Assembly: GCA_023231475.1 (NCBI GenBank)
Contig: JALJEE010002868.1
Location: 54,299-118,298, forward strand
Origin: Seison nebaliae
Lineage: Eukaryota; Rotifera; Pararotatoria; Seisonacea; Seisonidae
Length of the DNA stretch: 64,000 nucleotides
Reading direction: 5' to 3'
Numbering within the stretch: the stretch's first letter is position 1; each line of letters begins with the position of its first letter. Of this stretch, positions 62,063 through 64,000 are shown in pieces. The position numbers and the translations under genes were made by a program. Under the pieces are notes generated by a model, which did not search any database, was not told the DNA's origin, and worked only from the letters and a program-made list of their open reading frames with translations.

Positions 62063-63855
62063 ATGAATTCCACTGAAGACAAAGAAAATGCCCCATCTCC
62101 GTCAGTTAATAATATTGGGGATGAACAGCATTGTACCACTCAGTCGGTACAAGATAAGTCTCTGGTGGAGGAACCGAAACCCTCTCCAAGAGTTACTCGA
62201 TCGACCAATAAAAAGAGAGGTCTCTCTCAAATGCTGTATGATGACCCAGAAGTTCTTCTGGTCAATTTATATGAAGAAATGGAGTCGTTAAAACATGAAC
62301 TATCGACTGTTCGTAGTGACAATGTGTTACTGAAGGATGAAAAGCATCTAAACGTCTATTGACTTCTCTCTCAGCGTGCTCTATGTCGATTGCTGAAAAT
62401 ATCAGGATAGATGCTAAGAAGATCAACCTTATCAACCTACGTCGAGCTCTTCACGAATAAAAGTAAAGATAATCAAGTAAAGTCGAAGTTAGAAAAGCAG
62501 AACGGCAACATCGTATCCACTGTGTGTTCTTCAGTGGGTAATAAGTCGCGGAAGCCAGTTGTGAATAAACAGGATTGGAAAAATGACAATTCTCTTCTAA
62601 GGAAGAAGTTGGAACAAAATGGTAAAAAACGGACGGCGAAGTTGACCGAATATAACGTTCCTCCAATCAATGCGTCATCTCGAAAGAATGAGAACGAGAA
62701 GATCTCGAATGAGAAAGTTGGGGGAAAATATACTGGTAAAAAGAAAGGAGTTAGAAATGGACAAAAAAAGGTTATTGCGGGTTGCAACTTGTCGTCAGTT
62801 ATTTCAGGTAAAGTACGACCCCCAAAAGTCAAACTCCGATCAAACTCCGGATTATGATATTCAACGTAGCTGCTGACGTTAGCATTGAAAAATTTGGTAA
62901 CTTTTTGAAGGAAGAAGGTTTAGACTTCTCAAAATTATGGCGATTAAGACATAAGAAATTTGATAACAGCGAAAGAATCGCTAAACCGTTTATTGTTAGT
63001 TATGACATAGCATAATCTATCACTCCTATTTACAAAGGACATGGCAAGGATACATCAGAAGTAAATTCTTATCGTCTATTTGTGTTGCCAGTGGATTAAT
63101 TAAAATGATCGAGCAAATAATTAAGAACCGATATTCAAAAGAATTATATTCCTCGGAATTTCAATTTGCTTGTCGGGAAAATAATAGAGGAGCTTTACCA
63201 CTTCTTCTTCTGCTAAAATTCCTTATATCTTTGTGTCGTTTTCATAATTCGAAATTTGTCTTCTTTTTTATGGACGCATCAAAAGCATTCGATTCTGTCA
63301 GTATGGAACATGGTATCAAAATACTACGTAATGAGGGAATAGACGAGTACCTTCTTTCTTTTATTAACGAAATCTTCACGAATTCATTCGGTGTAGTTAA
63401 GAACGGGGCTACGAAATCGAAAATATTCCGCATAAATAAAGGAGTGAGACAAAGCTGCATCCTTGCCTCATGGATCTTTGGGAAAGTGTTGGATGAAATT
63501 CTTATCGAACCTAATCGCTATTCTCATTCAGAATTGGTTCGAACTCGTTTCCGGCTGTTGTTGCATACGCAGATGATATTCTAATATTTTCGAATAACGT
63601 ACGTCAATGTAAAAATATTATTGAATTCATCAATAATCGATTAACTATCGTAGGAATCGCTTGTAATGAGAGTATATCGTCAATTTTGTCGAATATTTCG
63701 AGATTTCCGATACATTACGACCTAGAGAAGTTGGTGTGTAAGGAAGTGTGTTTCCTGGGATGTCAGATCGACTCGAAGAGAAGAAGTTCAACACTTGTAT
63801 ATCGCGTAAGATGTAATTTTCTTAGATCTTTCTACTCCTACCATCATCGGTGTAA
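62063..63855 (+). mobile_element. Degraded non-LTR retrotransposon (LINE), ORF1 plus reverse transcriptase
   Basis: ORF1-like sequence starts at the ATG at 62063. It has a coiled-coil-like stretch (YEEMESLKHELSTVRSDN), a Lys-rich linker and a gag/RRM-like part at 62860-63014 (FGNFLKEEGLDFSKLWRLRHKKF). The frame changes several times. The endonuclease and the first RT blocks are missing: sequence passes directly to TPIYKGHGKDTSEVNSYR and then the RT palm, with FMDASKAFDSVS (first catalytic Asp), GVRQSCILASWIFGK and, after a one-frame change near 63555, YADDILIFSNN. It ends near 63855 against a 30-bp tandem repeat. Same family as the copy at 1-694. Dead copy. Confidence 0.88.
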
Positions 63856-63867
63856 ATTCGGGGAGCC

Positions 63868-63957
63868 GGTAATTGCTCCGAAAGACACTTTCCCCGCGAA
63901 GCATTTGCCCCGAATGACACTTCCTCCGAAGCATTTGTCCCGAATGACACTTCCCCC
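63868..63957. repeat. Three tandem 30-bp modules
   Basis: Three consecutive 30-bp units, the last two nearly identical: CGAAGCATTTGYCCCGAATG followed by ACACTTCCYC (63898-63927 and 63928-63957). The first (63868-63897) is more diverged. The (T)GTCC-CGAA core resembles the TGTCCGAA core of the fold-back element at 17.6 kb, so this may be the arm of another such element continuing past the window. No spacers, so not CRISPR. Confidence 0.8.
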
Positions 63958-64000
63958 GTTTTTTTTCATAAAATTGAAGAAAAAGATTTATAAGATTAAA

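Noticed and set aside
63868-63957. CRISPR array
   Set aside because: Units are directly tandem with no spacers, and the genome is eukaryotic.

Overview
The window is nuclear DNA from an animal with a small, AT-rich genome. TGF-beta receptor, adiponectin receptor, FRMD4 and PERK families point to Metazoa. Introns are mostly 37-68 nt with T-rich 3' ends, and proteins carry long Asn/Gln/Ser/Thr runs encoded by AAT, AAC, CAA and TCA repeats. A mite or similar small-genome arthropod is my best guess; the sequence alone does not prove it, and a nematode is not excluded. Splice sites below were placed by hand from frame continuity, GT-AG signals and family homology.

Layout. 1-700: remnant of a non-LTR retrotransposon (minus strand). 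4.4-6.1 kb: a very divergent type I TGF-beta-type receptor kinase. 6.1-14.9 kb: a long gene-poor stretch with one decayed repeat element. 14.9-17.0 kb: an intact gene for a bacterial-type ParA-like ATPase with a eukaryotic low-complexity tail. 17.6-18.0 kb: a fold-back repeat element. 18.8-25.6 kb: transketolase, a small unknown secreted protein, and an adiponectin receptor, all on the plus strand. 26.9-28.1 kb: a fold-back DNA element with long inverted repeats and a 9-bp target duplication. 29.5-40.2 kb: SGK3-like PX kinase, Sas10/UTP3 (convergent), a Pro-rich protein and a large RRM protein (convergent). 43-49.7 kb: ArfGAP1, an MSP-domain membrane protein, an RNF5/RNF185-like E3 ligase and fumarylacetoacetase. 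50.8-56.2 kb: FRMD4. 57.3-60.3 kb: PERK. 60.7-64 kb: a broken pogo/Tigger-type transposase and a second, degraded copy of the same non-LTR family found at the left end, this time on the plus strand, running into 30-bp tandem modules.

The genes do not form one pathway. Several are housekeeping: sugar and tyrosine metabolism, ribosome biogenesis, Arf trafficking. ER quality control appears three times within 15 kb (MSP-domain protein, RNF5/185-like E3, PERK), which may be chance. The two signals I would follow first are the ParA-like gene, which looks like an old acquisition from bacteria, and a family of fold-back repeats whose arms are built from about 30-bp modules at four or five places in the window.
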